Source: Vibrio anguillarum (lineage in GTDB: Bacteria > Pseudomonadota > Gammaproteobacteria > Enterobacterales > Vibrionaceae). Taken from it: a stretch of 64,000 nt of DNA. The translations under genes and the position numbers were made by a program. Of the stretch, positions 10,200 to 19,900 are shown piece after piece. The notes under the pieces were generated by a model. It saw only the letters and a list, made by a program, of their open reading frames with translations. It did no database searches and was not told where the DNA came from. Location of the stretch: NCBI RefSeq assembly GCF_001989995.2, contig NZ_JAHGUP010000038.1, positions 26,530 to 90,529 on the forward strand. Direction: 5' to 3'. How positions within the stretch are numbered: position 1 is the first letter of the stretch; every line of letters begins with the position of its first letter.

Positions 10200-10443
10200 A
10201 CTACCTACACTCGCCAAGCCTTGACCTCAGAGACCCCAAGTGGTTCTAGCTGAATATCTAATGAACCCATGCAAGTTATACATGCAACAATTACATATGC
10301 ACCTTGTTGCAAATCTCATTTCATGAACGACAGGGTTGAGCACCGCACCTTTTCAGTCTATTGTTTGTAGCGAAAGACAGGTTCGACTTGAACAACACCT
10401 TTGCTTGCACACTTTTAGCCGCCTATTTTTTGGCGGCTTTTTT
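10200..10443 (+). ncRNA. Candidate small RNA between luxN and the piscibactin-type locus
   Basis: A strong plus-strand terminator at 10417-10443 is not preceded by any plus-strand gene after the luxN terminator, so a short transcript may end there. Inside, TGCAACAA (10283-10290) and TTGTTGCA (10304-10311) form a perfect 8-bp hairpin. A TTGACC at about 10217 could be a -35 box, but its -10 is weak. It does not show the conserved Qrr core. Read-through from luxN is the simpler alternative. Confidence 0.3.
10417..10443 (+). terminator. Rho-independent terminator
   Basis: The stem AGCCGCC / GGCGGCT is followed by a run of six T on the plus strand. It lies just downstream of the 3' end of the small minus-strand gene at 10456 and has no T-run in that direction, so it serves a plus-strand transcript. 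Confidence 0.75.
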
Positions 10444-10455
10444 CTTGCTAGGCAA

Positions 10456-10764
10456 TTATTTTCTTTTTAACAGCGCAATACACTCTTCGTAGTGGGGGGT
10501 ACTATGGATGTCCCACAACTGTTTCGCAGCATAATGGGCAAAATCATCATCGGCGGGTAAGCTTTTTTTACGCTGATTTTTGATCTTGAGGTAGATAGCC
10601 TGCATCTCTTTCTGCTGATCTCTGGAGATAGAGCGCGAATTGGCACACATATCCGCCAATCCTTCGTAAGCATAGGCATTCACTTCAGCCATATTGATCT
10701 TGGCGAAAGTCAAGGTAGGAGAAAGCAATACAACTCCTATCAGAGTATTGAATTTACTTGGCAT
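10456..10764 (-). CDS. Small secreted hypothetical protein
   Basis: The 102-residue protein starts with a signal peptide (LIGVVLLSPTLTFA, cleavage near residue 21) followed by a polar, helical mature part with two cysteines (MCANS and EECIALL) that could pair in the periplasm. I do not recognise the family. It lies alone between luxN and the araC genes on the opposite strand, and its neighbours do not suggest a function. A TCTGCC region precedes it and the ATG is preceded by GGGGAAGAA, a plausible ribosome-binding site. Confidence 0.7.
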   Translation of the reverse strand: MPSKFNTLIGVVLLSPTLTFAKINMAEVNAYAYEGLADMCANSRSISRDQQKEMQAIYLKIKNQRKKSLPADDDFAHYAAKQLWDIHSTPHYEECIALLKRK

Positions 10765-10972
10765 TTCTTCCCCTAAAAAATGACACTTCTATCCATAGTA
10801 TAGAAGACGGCAGAGATTGAGGACGAGCATGGTTCCTTAATTTGTTCGCTCTTGCAGCATAGTCACGTCAGTCCACTACTCAATTCAGACTCCTAATCAT
10901 GAAAAATCACTTCCAAATTGAGCAGACGGTAATCATAAAACGCCACAAAATAACTTTCAGTTTTATAAAACG

Positions 10973-10991
10973 AATAATAATAACGATGAGA
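10973..10991. promoter_or_regulatory. Weak Fur-box-like sequence upstream of the first araC gene
   Basis: AATAATAATAACGATGAG matches roughly 12 of 19 positions of the Fur consensus, about 95 bases upstream of araC1. In this A/T-rich stretch chance similarity is possible. Confidence 0.3.
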
Positions 10992-11082
10992 GATCTCGAT
11001 AGAACTCATGACTTCTTTGCGTGGCACGCTTTTCATTACACAAACGAAACACTAGGGGCAAATCCGACCCAAGCATTTTTGA

Positions 11083-12075
11083 ATGGTATCTAAAATGAAT
11101 CGTGTTGATTTAAAACCAAACTCCACATCCATACGCTTACCGAAACGTTGCTTAAGCCATCAGTCAAGCGTGCCGACTCCGCGACAACCGCTTGCCTGTC
11201 AATCTTTTGGGGGATGCCTTGGCTGCAATATACATACGCTATCGGGATATGGTGGCTGTACGTCGTATGAACCGACCACTCACTCTGAACGATACTGCCT
11301 ACGTTTACTGACCGTAATTAAAGGCGAGCAGCTCATTTGGTACAGTCATGATAATGAGCCCATCAGTTTACACAACGGAAAAAGTGTACTGATTTTCTCA
11401 GTTAATACCTTTAACGACGTATTCATTAGTGAAACAGAGAGTTACGTCGAGATTGCCGATATGCGCTTTGACTGCCAACTTCTCGCGACTATTTACCAGC
11501 AAATGAGTGAGAGTTTGCGTGACAATGGTATTAATCCTTTAACGGAAAAACGCCGTTTTGTCTTTGATACCAGTGTTGAAATTCAGCAATTTATTAACCA
11601 GTTGCAAACTGGCTTAACCAACCAAACGGGTGCCGGTAGCTTGTATGCCGTCTCACAGGCTTATCAATGTTTGGCCAAACTACTCAGCCAACTTGAGATG
11701 ATCAAAAGCAACAAAAAAGACAGTGAGTGCTCCTCCCTTTCCAGTCGAACCTTAAATCGGATACGCAAAGCACACTCGATGATTGCTTCAGAACCAGAAA
11801 AAAATTGGAGCTTAAACGAGCTTTGTCGACAAGTAGGCACGAATGAAACCAGCTTTAAACGCGGTTTTAAAGTGCTTTTTAATACGACATTTTCCAAACT
11901 TCTTCAACACACACGAATGAAAATAGCAGCTGAATCATTAGAGCAGACCGATCGTCCGATTATCGACATCGCTTATCAAGTGGGATATGCCAGCCCTTCT
12001 CACTTTAGCAAACTATTCAAACAACACTTTGGGCAGAACCCTCTACAATATCGGAAACATCGTCAACGTCCCTAA
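11083..12075 (+). CDS. AraC-family regulator of the siderophore locus (AraC1, YbtA-like)
   Basis: The 330-residue protein has an N-terminal sensor region rich in cysteines (CLGCNIHT, GGCTS) and a C-terminal AraC DNA-binding domain with two helix-turn-helix units. These are WSLNELCRQVGTNETSFKRGFK and PIIDIAYQVGYASPSHFSKLFKQHFGQNPLQYRK. It is the first gene of a locus whose order (two araC genes, receptor, MFS protein, irp2, irp1, irp3, irp4, irp9, irp5) is that of known piscibactin clusters, where such regulators activate siderophore genes when the siderophore is present. ATG at 11083 or 11095 could start it; neither has a strong ribosome-binding site. The residues binding the ligand are unknown. 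Confidence 0.88.
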   Translation: MVSKMNRVDLKPNSTSIRLPKRCLSHQSSVPTPRQPLACQSFGGCLGCNIHTLSGYGGCTSYEPTTHSERYCLRLLTVIKGEQLIWYSHDNEPISLHNGKSVLIFSVNTFNDVFISETESYVEIADMRFDCQLLATIYQQMSESLRDNGINPLTEKRRFVFDTSVEIQQFINQLQTGLTNQTGAGSLYAVSQAYQCLAKLLSQLEMIKSNKKDSECSSLSSRTLNRIRKAHSMIASEPEKNWSLNELCRQVGTNETSFKRGFKVLFNTTFSKLLQHTRMKIAAESLEQTDRPIIDIAYQVGYASPSHFSKLFKQHFGQNPLQYRKHRQRP

Positions 12076-12234
12076 AATATCGATAAATAAAGCTTAAACC
12101 AGTCAAGGTTTCTCTTTCCTAACAGAACAGCAGTCATGCTGGTGAAGTCATCTTGTGCCTTTTTTATGCGCATTTTGTTGAATACGCTTTTTTGTTGAAC
12201 AGTTGAATAGCCATCATCAATCACTCCCTAGACA

Positions 12235-12255
12235 GATAATCATGATAATGATAAC
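12235..12255. promoter_or_regulatory. Fur box upstream of the second araC gene
   Basis: GATAATCATGATAATGATA and the following bases closely match the Fur consensus GATAATGATAATCATTATC as overlapping 7-1-7 repeats. It ends 33 bases before the start codon of araC2, a position where bound Fur-Fe(II) would block transcription. Confidence 0.8.
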
Positions 12256-12288
12256 TTTTCTCATAAACCAATCGGACGTGATTTCACT

Positions 12289-13215
12289 ATGCCTTACTAT
12301 CGAGTTCCATTTAATTTGGATTTACTGGAAGAGTCCATGCAAACCAATGGCAATATCGTTTTTAAGCATGAACATTGCGAATTTTCGTTACGTTGCTGTG
12401 TGATCAATGATGACATGGTGATGAGCCAATTTAAGGGAAGGTTTGAAACACCTACCCAACTCGATACAGCCGATAAAACCGAATACGACAGTGTGACGAT
12501 CATGCTGAATTTAGGGAATGCGGTTTACTATCAAATTAATGGCTTAAATACGGCAAAGATTTTTCCGGCCAACACTATTGCTCTTTGTTATTCCGATACA
12601 CGTCATGGCTTCTGTCGCTATCAGCCGCAAATCACTCAGTTATTTGCACTGCAAGTCCCAAGACTTCTATTGCTTGAGTACATCAACGTCATGCAAATAA
12701 GTGAGCCACTAGCAGATAAGTTAGGACGTCGAGAGCCGTTTTTCCTAATCAGAACAGCTTCTGCTGCGTTGCAATTTATGGCCGTGAAACTTTCAGAGAC
12801 CCATAATCAAAACAGCGCGATTCAACGCCAGCTTTGCTACTCATTCATCAGTGATGCAGCCCGATATCTAGTCTGCGATGACAGCACTCAACAACAAGGC
12901 GATAATCACAATCTCCTAGAAAAAGCGATGGGGATTCTTGATAGTGAGTACACTTTGCCACCCACCATTACCGAACTGGCTCGACGAATTGGAACCAATG
13001 AGACCTCTCTCAAACAGGGGTTTCGAAAAGAACTAAATACCACCATTCATCAGTACATAACTCAGCAAAGAATGACAAAAGCGGCTGAACTACTCAGCGC
13101 AGAAATCTACACTATTTCGCATATTGCTCATGAGGTGGGTTACTCCAATCATGGACATTTTTCCGCCGCTTTTAAAAAAGAATTCGGTTGCACGCCATCC
13201 AAATACCTAGCATAA
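12289..13215 (+). CDS. AraC-family regulator of the siderophore locus (AraC2, YbtA-like)
   Basis: This 308-residue protein is paralogous to the preceding AraC1. It has an N-terminal ligand-sensing part and a C-terminal pair of helix-turn-helix motifs (PTITELARRIGTNETSLKQGFRKEL and YTISHIAHEVGYSNHGHFSAAFKKEFGCTPSKY). The shared GTNETS recognition helix in both proteins suggests overlapping DNA targets. A strong Fur box just upstream indicates repression by iron. By analogy to YbtA of yersiniabactin it should activate receptor and biosynthesis genes in the presence of siderophore. The ATG at 12289 has a weak GGACG ribosome-binding site about ten bases upstream. Confidence 0.9.
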   Translation: MPYYRVPFNLDLLEESMQTNGNIVFKHEHCEFSLRCCVINDDMVMSQFKGRFETPTQLDTADKTEYDSVTIMLNLGNAVYYQINGLNTAKIFPANTIALCYSDTRHGFCRYQPQITQLFALQVPRLLLLEYINVMQISEPLADKLGRREPFFLIRTASAALQFMAVKLSETHNQNSAIQRQLCYSFISDAARYLVCDDSTQQQGDNHNLLEKAMGILDSEYTLPPTITELARRIGTNETSLKQGFRKELNTTIHQYITQQRMTKAAELLSAEIYTISHIAHEVGYSNHGHFSAAFKKEFGCTPSKYLA

Positions 13216-13379
13216 CAGGGTGCTCTCACGCCTAAAAAGATGGTCCCAAAAGCGTCATGAGCCATACCGCGATCCTCTATTTCTGGCCCAACACCACCAG
13301 CTATCACTTTGACAGTTATTTGTTTGAAACTCATCTAAAACAAAACCAGAAAAAAAATAAAAACCAACAAAATTAAATA

Positions 13380-13450
13380 CTTAATTTTAATTAAGTTCAA
13401 AAATAGACGACCCGATCTATTCAAGCTTGTTTAAAATAACAATCATAAAC
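13380..13450 (+). promoter_or_regulatory. Promoter region of the receptor gene with palindrome and Fur-like site
   Basis: The 331-base gap before frpA holds an A/T-rich hyphenated palindrome CTTAATT-TT-AATTAAG (13380-13395). It also holds TAAAATAACAATCATAAAC (13432-13450), which matches about 13 of 19 Fur consensus positions. Either could bind AraC or Fur proteins. Nothing else is seen in this gap. Confidence 0.4.
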
Positions 13451-13546
13451 GTCGATTCACGCTCTTTTTATGCCTTATTCAGTTAGCAGGTAAAAGACAG
13501 AATCGGCACTATAAGTTCAATATGGATACCACAGGAAACAGATTCG

Positions 13547-15532
13547 ATGCATAGGAACAGCCTTAAACTTTCACCATTAACTTTAGCGATGACCTTAACT
13601 ATGTTCACTTCAACCGCTTTCGCACTCGAAAGTGGCCATGATGTCATGGTGGTAGAATCGAGCAAGCAGTCGACCCTTCTTGAACAGATGGACAGTTCGG
13701 TCTTGATTAAAACAGGAGAAGAGCTTGAGCAAGCCGGAGTCGATCAAGTTCAAGACTTGGAGAAAGTGTTCCCGGGTCTATTGATCCAAACTCGCGGTAA
13801 TCGTACTTATGCCAACACGACGATTCGTGGCATCAGTTCACCGGATTATTATTCCCCCACTATTAGCTTGTATGTTGATGGTGTGTTGCAAGACAGCGCC
13901 TTTTTAACTCAACCACTTGTTAATGTTGAGCGCGTCGAACTGCTAAGAGGCCCGCAAGGCACTTTGTACGGTGGTAATGCTCAAGGTGGTATTATCAATA
14001 TCATCACAAAAAAAACCGTTGGACAGAACACAACCGTTGCTAGCGCGAGCTACAGTAACCTCAATGAGCAACTCAATGCTTCGGCAGCTCTCTCACTCAA
14101 TGACTCGCTTTCCGCCGATATCGCACTGCGCGTAATCAAAGACAATGGCAACATTGAACACCTACCAAGTCAGCAGAAAGATGCTAATAATAGTCAACAA
14201 TTCAGTGGGTTAGCTCGCTTACACTATTTACCACACAACTCGCCGTTCACTCTGACCTTATCAGTCGCCAATAGCAATCTGGATAGCCATGAAGAGTGGT
14301 ATCTCACCCAAGCTGAATTTGACCAAAAAATGACGAGCCAAGCGATCCCTCAGCTCAAACGTATCGTTAACAGCTATGCGCTGCAAATGGGTTACGATTT
14401 AGGTGAAACTCAATTGACCAGTGTTACGGCTTATCAAAACCGTAACATCTATCGCCAGTTTATTGGAGGAGCTTGGCAAGAAGACCAAAATACTTTTAGC
14501 CAAGAGCTACGTGCCAATACGCAAGTCAGCGATGCCTTATCAACGCTATTTGGTGCTTATTTTGAACAACGCGACTTCGACGCAAAATCTGGCGTAGGCT
14601 CCCAAGTCACAAATCAGGTTGAAGCAACTCAATACGCTCTGTTTGGCCAAGCCATTTATGCGCTCAATGAACAGATTGACCTCACTTTAGGACTGCGTGC
14701 CACTCACCTTTCGACTCGTGCGGATTACAGTGGTAATCCGTCCTGGATGATTGATGCTTACGCACAAAATAAATCAGAAAACACCCTATCCCCCAAAGCC
14801 GCTTTAGGTTGGCAAATCACACCGGACTCTCGGGTGTTTACTTCCATATCAAGTGGCTATCGTCCCGGAGGCTTCAGTTTACAGCCACGCAGTAGCGGCG
14901 ATAAAAATGGCTACAGCGCTGAGAAATCCCTTAATGGAGAGTTGGGCTGGCGTACTCGCTTAGCTGACAACATGGTTGATCTAAGCGGGGCTCTGTATTG
15001 GATAGAAACGGATGATATTCAACTCTATACTGGGACTCCTGGTAGCCAAGTGCTGCGTAATTTAGGGGAAGCGCAAAGCCGAGGCTTAGAGCTGCAGCTC
15101 GCTTTCTATCCCACGGATGATTTAACCTTGAATCTAGGCGGTACTTTCGGTAAATCAAGCTTCAAATCGGGGAATCAAGATATTGAGGGGAACACGCTAC
15201 CGTACGCACCTAAAACCACACTGGTAGCGGGGATAGACTATGTATTACCACAAGCTTGGTTTAATGGCGCAGTCTCCCTTTCCTCGAATGCTCGCTATAC
15301 CTCAAGCGTCTTTTTCGATGAAAAAAACACCTTGTCACAAGCGGGTTACACCTTAGTCGACTTAGCCATTCAGTACCAAGCAAACCCACACCTTTCCATG
15401 CGCCTGTTTAGCAATAATGTGACCGATCAAGATTACAAAACCTATTCGTTCGCAATGCCAAACGCCAGCGCAGCCTTGAGTAACTACGGGGTCGGCCGTG
15501 AAGTCGGACTTAACATCAAACTTGAGTGGTAA
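13547..15532 (+). CDS. frpA: TonB-dependent outer membrane siderophore receptor (FrpA/FyuA-like)
   Basis: The 661-residue precursor has a signal peptide (to about residue 27, TAFALES) and a TonB-box-like HDVMVVES. Its plug domain contains TTIRGISSPDYYS and VERVELLRGPQGTLYGGNAQGG. A beta-barrel follows, ending LNIKLEW with the aromatic C-terminal residue typical of outer membrane proteins. Length and plug sequence resemble FyuA, the ferric-yersiniabactin/pesticin receptor. By synteny it is the piscibactin receptor FrpA, importing the ferric siderophore into the periplasm with energy from TonB-ExbBD. It heads a tight gene run: the next gene starts four bases after its stop, indicating translational coupling. 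An AGGAAACAG ribosome-binding site precedes the ATG. Confidence 0.92.
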   Translation: MHRNSLKLSPLTLAMTLTMFTSTAFALESGHDVMVVESSKQSTLLEQMDSSVLIKTGEELEQAGVDQVQDLEKVFPGLLIQTRGNRTYANTTIRGISSPDYYSPTISLYVDGVLQDSAFLTQPLVNVERVELLRGPQGTLYGGNAQGGIINIITKKTVGQNTTVASASYSNLNEQLNASAALSLNDSLSADIALRVIKDNGNIEHLPSQQKDANNSQQFSGLARLHYLPHNSPFTLTLSVANSNLDSHEEWYLTQAEFDQKMTSQAIPQLKRIVNSYALQMGYDLGETQLTSVTAYQNRNIYRQFIGGAWQEDQNTFSQELRANTQVSDALSTLFGAYFEQRDFDAKSGVGSQVTNQVEATQYALFGQAIYALNEQIDLTLGLRATHLSTRADYSGNPSWMIDAYAQNKSENTLSPKAALGWQITPDSRVFTSISSGYRPGGFSLQPRSSGDKNGYSAEKSLNGELGWRTRLADNMVDLSGALYWIETDDIQLYTGTPGSQVLRNLGEAQSRGLELQLAFYPTDDLTLNLGGTFGKSSFKSGNQDIEGNTLPYAPKTTLVAGIDYVLPQAWFNGAVSLSSNARYTSSVFFDEKNTLSQAGYTLVDLAIQYQANPHLSMRLFSNNVTDQDYKTYSFAMPNASAALSNYGVGREVGLNIKLEW

Positions 15533-15536
15533 TAGG

Positions 15537-16805
15537 ATGGGTTTTCAAACAGCCAAACATTCCACGCTGAGCAAAGCTTCCTTGCTCAGTCTGTTAGCGG
15601 GGGTTTATACCACCCAAAGCCTGATTGGTATGTTCACACTGCAGGGTCTCCCTGCAGTGCTGCGTTCAGAAGGCGTCTCTACCTCTCAGATTGGGCTTTT
15701 CTACTTAGCTATGCTGCCGTGGGCGCTGAAATTTCTTTGGGCACCTTATGTGGAGAGCATTCGACAACAGGGCATCACTTTGACTCGTCACGCTTACCTG
15801 ATTGGCTTGGCACAGACAAGTATACTACTGGTTTTAGGAGCCTTCTCATTTAACGCCGTGATCAGTGACCAAACGCTGTTGTTTGTTGGTGTACTCATAT
15901 TGGCTTTACTCTCAACCTTTGCTGATATCACCACGGATGGCTTAGCAGTTGATGAGTTACCTGCCGATCAAAGACGTTTCGGCAATGTGATGCAAGTAGG
16001 TGGTGCTTATCTAGGAGCCGTGTTTGGTGGAGGCTTATTCATTTATCTCACTGCCAGTGTCAGTTGGCAAAATGCCATTCTACTGCTGATGGCGTTGCTC
16101 CTTTTCATGTCGCTACCAACTACCTCTTTATTTGGCAAACTGAAAACAGTGCAAAACCTTCATCATGAGCACCATCCATCTCTGAAAGCAGCCCTTACTA
16201 ACCCCAAGGTAACTTTGGGTTTAGGATTAGTCGCGCTTTGCCAGTTAGGCACTCGGGGGGTGCAATCGATGATGATGCCCTTTTTATACGATCAAGGTAT
16301 TGAACTGGAAGCACTTGGTCTGTTGGTTGCTGGTGGCGGTATTATCACCGCATTTATCGGGATAGGGCTAAGTGGTTGGTTGATGAAAAAAGTGAGCGCC
16401 ATCAGCATTGTTCTCTTTTGTCTTGGGTTGGAGGCGTTGATATATAGTGGATTCACTTTCTATGCAGCACACATTATACCGCTAACCTATGGCCTAGAGG
16501 GGCTGTATGTACTCAATACGGTTCTGGTTGCCGCCAAATTTGTTGCTCTATATACCCTAATGATGGAATGGTCCTATGGTAATCAAGCAGGCGTTGATTT
16601 CTCTCTTTTCCAATCGATGGATATGTTGATCGCGATACTAATGGCGATGCTGTGTGGCTGGGTGATTGCTCAATTTGGTTACCAAGTTCATTACCTGCTG
16701 ACATTCTCCGTTACTCTCTGCGCCCTACTGACACTGTATCAATTTCACGCCTACCAGCTAAGGCTAGGCAATAAGGATATTTACCATGTCTCTGAACACG
16801 CTTAA
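15537..16805 (+). CDS. irp8: MFS-type membrane protein of the siderophore locus (Irp8/YbtX-like)
   Basis: With ATG at 15537 the product has 422 residues and about twelve hydrophobic segments. An in-frame GTG at 15498 lies within frpA and would add an implausible hydrophilic leader. The conserved early stretch VYTTQSLIGMFTLQGLPAVLRSEGVS, followed by MLPWALKFLWAPYVES, is characteristic of the AmpG/YbtX-like branch of the major facilitator superfamily. In yersiniabactin and piscibactin loci this gene (ybtX/irp8) is always present. Its exact role (siderophore export or handling after import) is unsettled, though zinc-related effects are reported for YbtX. It starts four bases behind frpA and is followed by a hairpin and irp2. 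Confidence 0.88.
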   Translation: MGFQTAKHSTLSKASLLSLLAGVYTTQSLIGMFTLQGLPAVLRSEGVSTSQIGLFYLAMLPWALKFLWAPYVESIRQQGITLTRHAYLIGLAQTSILLVLGAFSFNAVISDQTLLFVGVLILALLSTFADITTDGLAVDELPADQRRFGNVMQVGGAYLGAVFGGGLFIYLTASVSWQNAILLLMALLLFMSLPTTSLFGKLKTVQNLHHEHHPSLKAALTNPKVTLGLGLVALCQLGTRGVQSMMMPFLYDQGIELEALGLLVAGGGIITAFIGIGLSGWLMKKVSAISIVLFCLGLEALIYSGFTFYAAHIIPLTYGLEGLYVLNTVLVAAKFVALYTLMMEWSYGNQAGVDFSLFQSMDMLIAILMAMLCGWVIAQFGYQVHYLLTFSVTLCALLTLYQFHAYQLRLGNKDIYHVSEHA

Positions 16806-16817
16806 TTTCTAAACTTC

Positions 16818-16835
16818 GCCCGCGATAACGCGGGC
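16818..16835 (+). other. Intercistronic hairpin between irp8 and irp2
   Basis: GCCCGCG and CGCGGGC form a perfect 7-bp GC-rich stem with an ATAA loop in the 111-base gap. No T-run follows, so it is more likely an mRNA-stabilising or attenuating structure than a full terminator. Confidence 0.6.
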
Positions 16836-16916
16836 TATTCCATTAACTTTCTGCATGATGACACGGTTCATCAGGCGGGAGAGTTTTGCCTAAAATTTGC
16901 CGGGGTATGATGTCTT

Positions 16917-19900
16917 ATGTCAGAACAACACCTGATTTTATCCACCTTTCGAGAGGCAATTTGCCAATCATTAGGCCTCTCCATTGACACGATCAGTGCA
17001 ACAGACAATCTGTTTGAGCTGGGGGTCGATTCAATGCTGATGATGCGTATGGTAAATCAATGCCGCAGAGCCGGATGCAAGCTCACCTTAAAAGAAATAT
17101 ACCAAAATCCAACATTGGCACAAATTGGTGAGCTTATTCAAAGCAAGCTCGCGGGTAATCTCACAGGTAATGCTGGCGCGGTCAGTGAACAACGCCAACC
17201 CAACTTGTTACCCACTATGAGAGAGGGAACACCCTTTGCAATGACCTCGGTACAACTGGCTTATTATATTGGCCGTGATCCGCAGCAAGCCTTAGGTGGC
17301 AATGGTTGTCATCTGTATCAGGAGTTTAATAGTGTCGGTCTTGAAACCTCCGCGCTTGAACAGGCACTGAATCAATTACGTCTACGCCATCCCATGCTCT
17401 GTGTGCATTTCCAAAATGATGGTACTCAATGCTGGAAAGCGCCTAGCGCCCCATACCATATTACGGTGCACGACTTACGTCATTTAACCGATGATGACGC
17501 TGAACAAGCCATGCTGACGCTTCGTGAACAATTGAGTCATCAAGTGTTGGATGTAGAACATGGGCAAACCTTCGATTTTCAGATTGCCTTACTCTCTCAT
17601 GAGCGGCGGCGTCTGTATGTCAGCATTGATCTGCTGGTGATGGATGCTTCCAGCTTTAGCTTGTTTTTCAATGAGCTCTCGCTACTCTTACAAAACAAAA
17701 CCTTGCCTACTCATACTTCCGATTATGATTTTTGCAGTTATTTGCAGCAGGAACAGCAAGAGTTTGCGGCGCAAAAGAAGGCGGCTAATGATTTTTGGCA
17801 AACGCAATCCCCCCTGCTGCCCCCTGCGCCCAACTTACCCTTAGTGCAGGACCCATCCTTAGTTAAAAAACCGACTTTCCATCGGCGTAAACATTGGTTA
17901 AATCCAACTCAGTGGCAACAACTGCAAACGCTCTGCGCCGCCAATCAGGTCACACCGACCATGACTCTTGCCACTTTGTTTGCAGCAGTACTGTCACGTT
18001 GGAGTGGGCAAAGCCAGTTGTTGCTTAACCTAACCTTATTTGACTGTCACCCATTTAACCAGCATGTCCAGCAGATGCTCGCGGACTTTACTAACATTCT
18101 GCTCTTACCGACCGAGATTAACCAAGCCAGTCTGGCTGAGCTTTGCCAAACCCAGCAACAACGTTTTGCTGAGATTTATGAACACCGTTTTGTGTCTGGC
18201 GTTGAGGTGTTGCGTGAGTTAAAACGCCATGGTAGCCATCCTTACGGAGCCCCTATCGTATTCACTAGTAATCTTAACCATTCACTATTTGGTGATGATA
18301 CCCATAGCCCACTGGGTGAACTCGGTTGGGGAATTTCACAAACTCCACAAGTGTGGCTCGATTTTGTTGCATCTAAGCAAGGTGATGGTATTGCACTGCA
18401 ATGGGATGGGGTGGATGAACTGTTTGCGCAAGGTCTACTGGATACGCTGTTTAGCGCCTTTATTCAGTTGGTTGAGCATACACTACAAGGACAAGCAGCA
18501 TGGCGGTCACCCTTACCAGACTTGCTTCCAACCAGCCAACGCCAAATCCGGGCTGAACGTAATCAGACCTCTAGTGAGCCGCCTCAGGGTTTACTGCATC
18601 AGCGAATTTTTGAGCAAGCGCAAGCCAACCCAAGCAACACCGCCCTTATCACTGCGGAACAAATCCTAAGTTATAACGATCTGGTAAGCCAAGCCAAACG
18701 GCTAGCCCAGACACTGCTCAACGCTGGAATGCAAAGTGGTGAGCATGTCGCCATCAGTATGGAAAAAGGGGTTGGACAAATCGTTGCCGTTTTGGCTATT
18801 TTGCACGCCGGTGGTGTTTATGTCCCTATTGCCCCTAATCAGCCTCTTAGCCGTCGTCAAGCGATTGAAGAGAGTGCTAATGTACGCATTGTGCTGCGCT
18901 GTGAGACCTGCGCGCAAAAGTTTGCATGGAGCTCAGCCACTCACATTGATTGGCAAACCCATGGCGATATTGCTCTTGAGACATCGCCATACTCATGTCA
19001 ACCCGAGCAAGCGGCTTATATTATCTACACTTCCGGCTCAACCGGGACACCGAAAGGGGTGGTAGTCTCCCACCAATCTGCGCTCAATACTTGTCTTGAT
19101 ATCAACCAACGTCATCGTGTTTGCCATACCGATCGAATATTCGCCGTTGCTGCACTGCATTTTGACCTCTCGGTTTATGACATTTTCGGTGTGTTATCGG
19201 CCGGCGGAGCCTTAGTGCTACCTAAAGAGCAGCAAACTCGTGATCCTATGGCTTGGAATTCACTGGTCACGCAGCATAGTGTCACGCTTTGGAATAGTGT
19301 GCCTGCGCTGTTCGACATGTTCCTCACTTTTTGCGAGGGGATGAAATTCAACACACCGCAACAACTGAGAACAGTGATGCTCTCTGGTGATTGGATTGAT
19401 CTCTCGCTACCCGGCCGCTACCGCTCTTTCCGTCCGCTCGGTACCTTCAGTGCCATGGGCGGCGCAACGGAGGCGGCGATTTGGTCAAACGAATATCTGG
19501 TTAATCACGTTGAACCGCACTGGCGATCCATCCCTTATGGCTACCCATTGACCAATCAAGCTTATCGAGTGGTGGATGAGGCTGGCCGAGACTGCCCTGA
19601 TTGGGTGCAAGGTGAACTTTGGATTGGGGGTCTTGGGGTTGCTCAAGGTTACTGGAATGATGAACCGCGAACAGCAACACAATTTGTTCATGCTGTTTGT
19701 CCAGATAGCCATCAAATCCAACGTTGGTATCGTACAGGAGATATGGGCTGTTATTGGCCTGACGGCACTCTTGAGTTCCTTGGCCGCAAGGATAACCAAG
19801 TCAAAGTGGGGGGGCATCGCATTGAGTTGGGAGAGATTGATGCAGCCTTGAATCGTATTCAAGGTGTGCGTCATGGCGTCACTCTGGCCACTGAGCTCGC

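Noticed and set aside
10200..10443. Qrr-type quorum regulatory RNA
   Set aside because: The conserved Qrr core and a clear sigma-54 promoter are not present, although a terminator is.
10899..11093. 64-codon frame ending inside the start of the first araC gene, possible leader peptide
   Set aside because: No ribosome-binding site, unremarkable composition and no attenuator structure; overlap with the araC start is probably chance.
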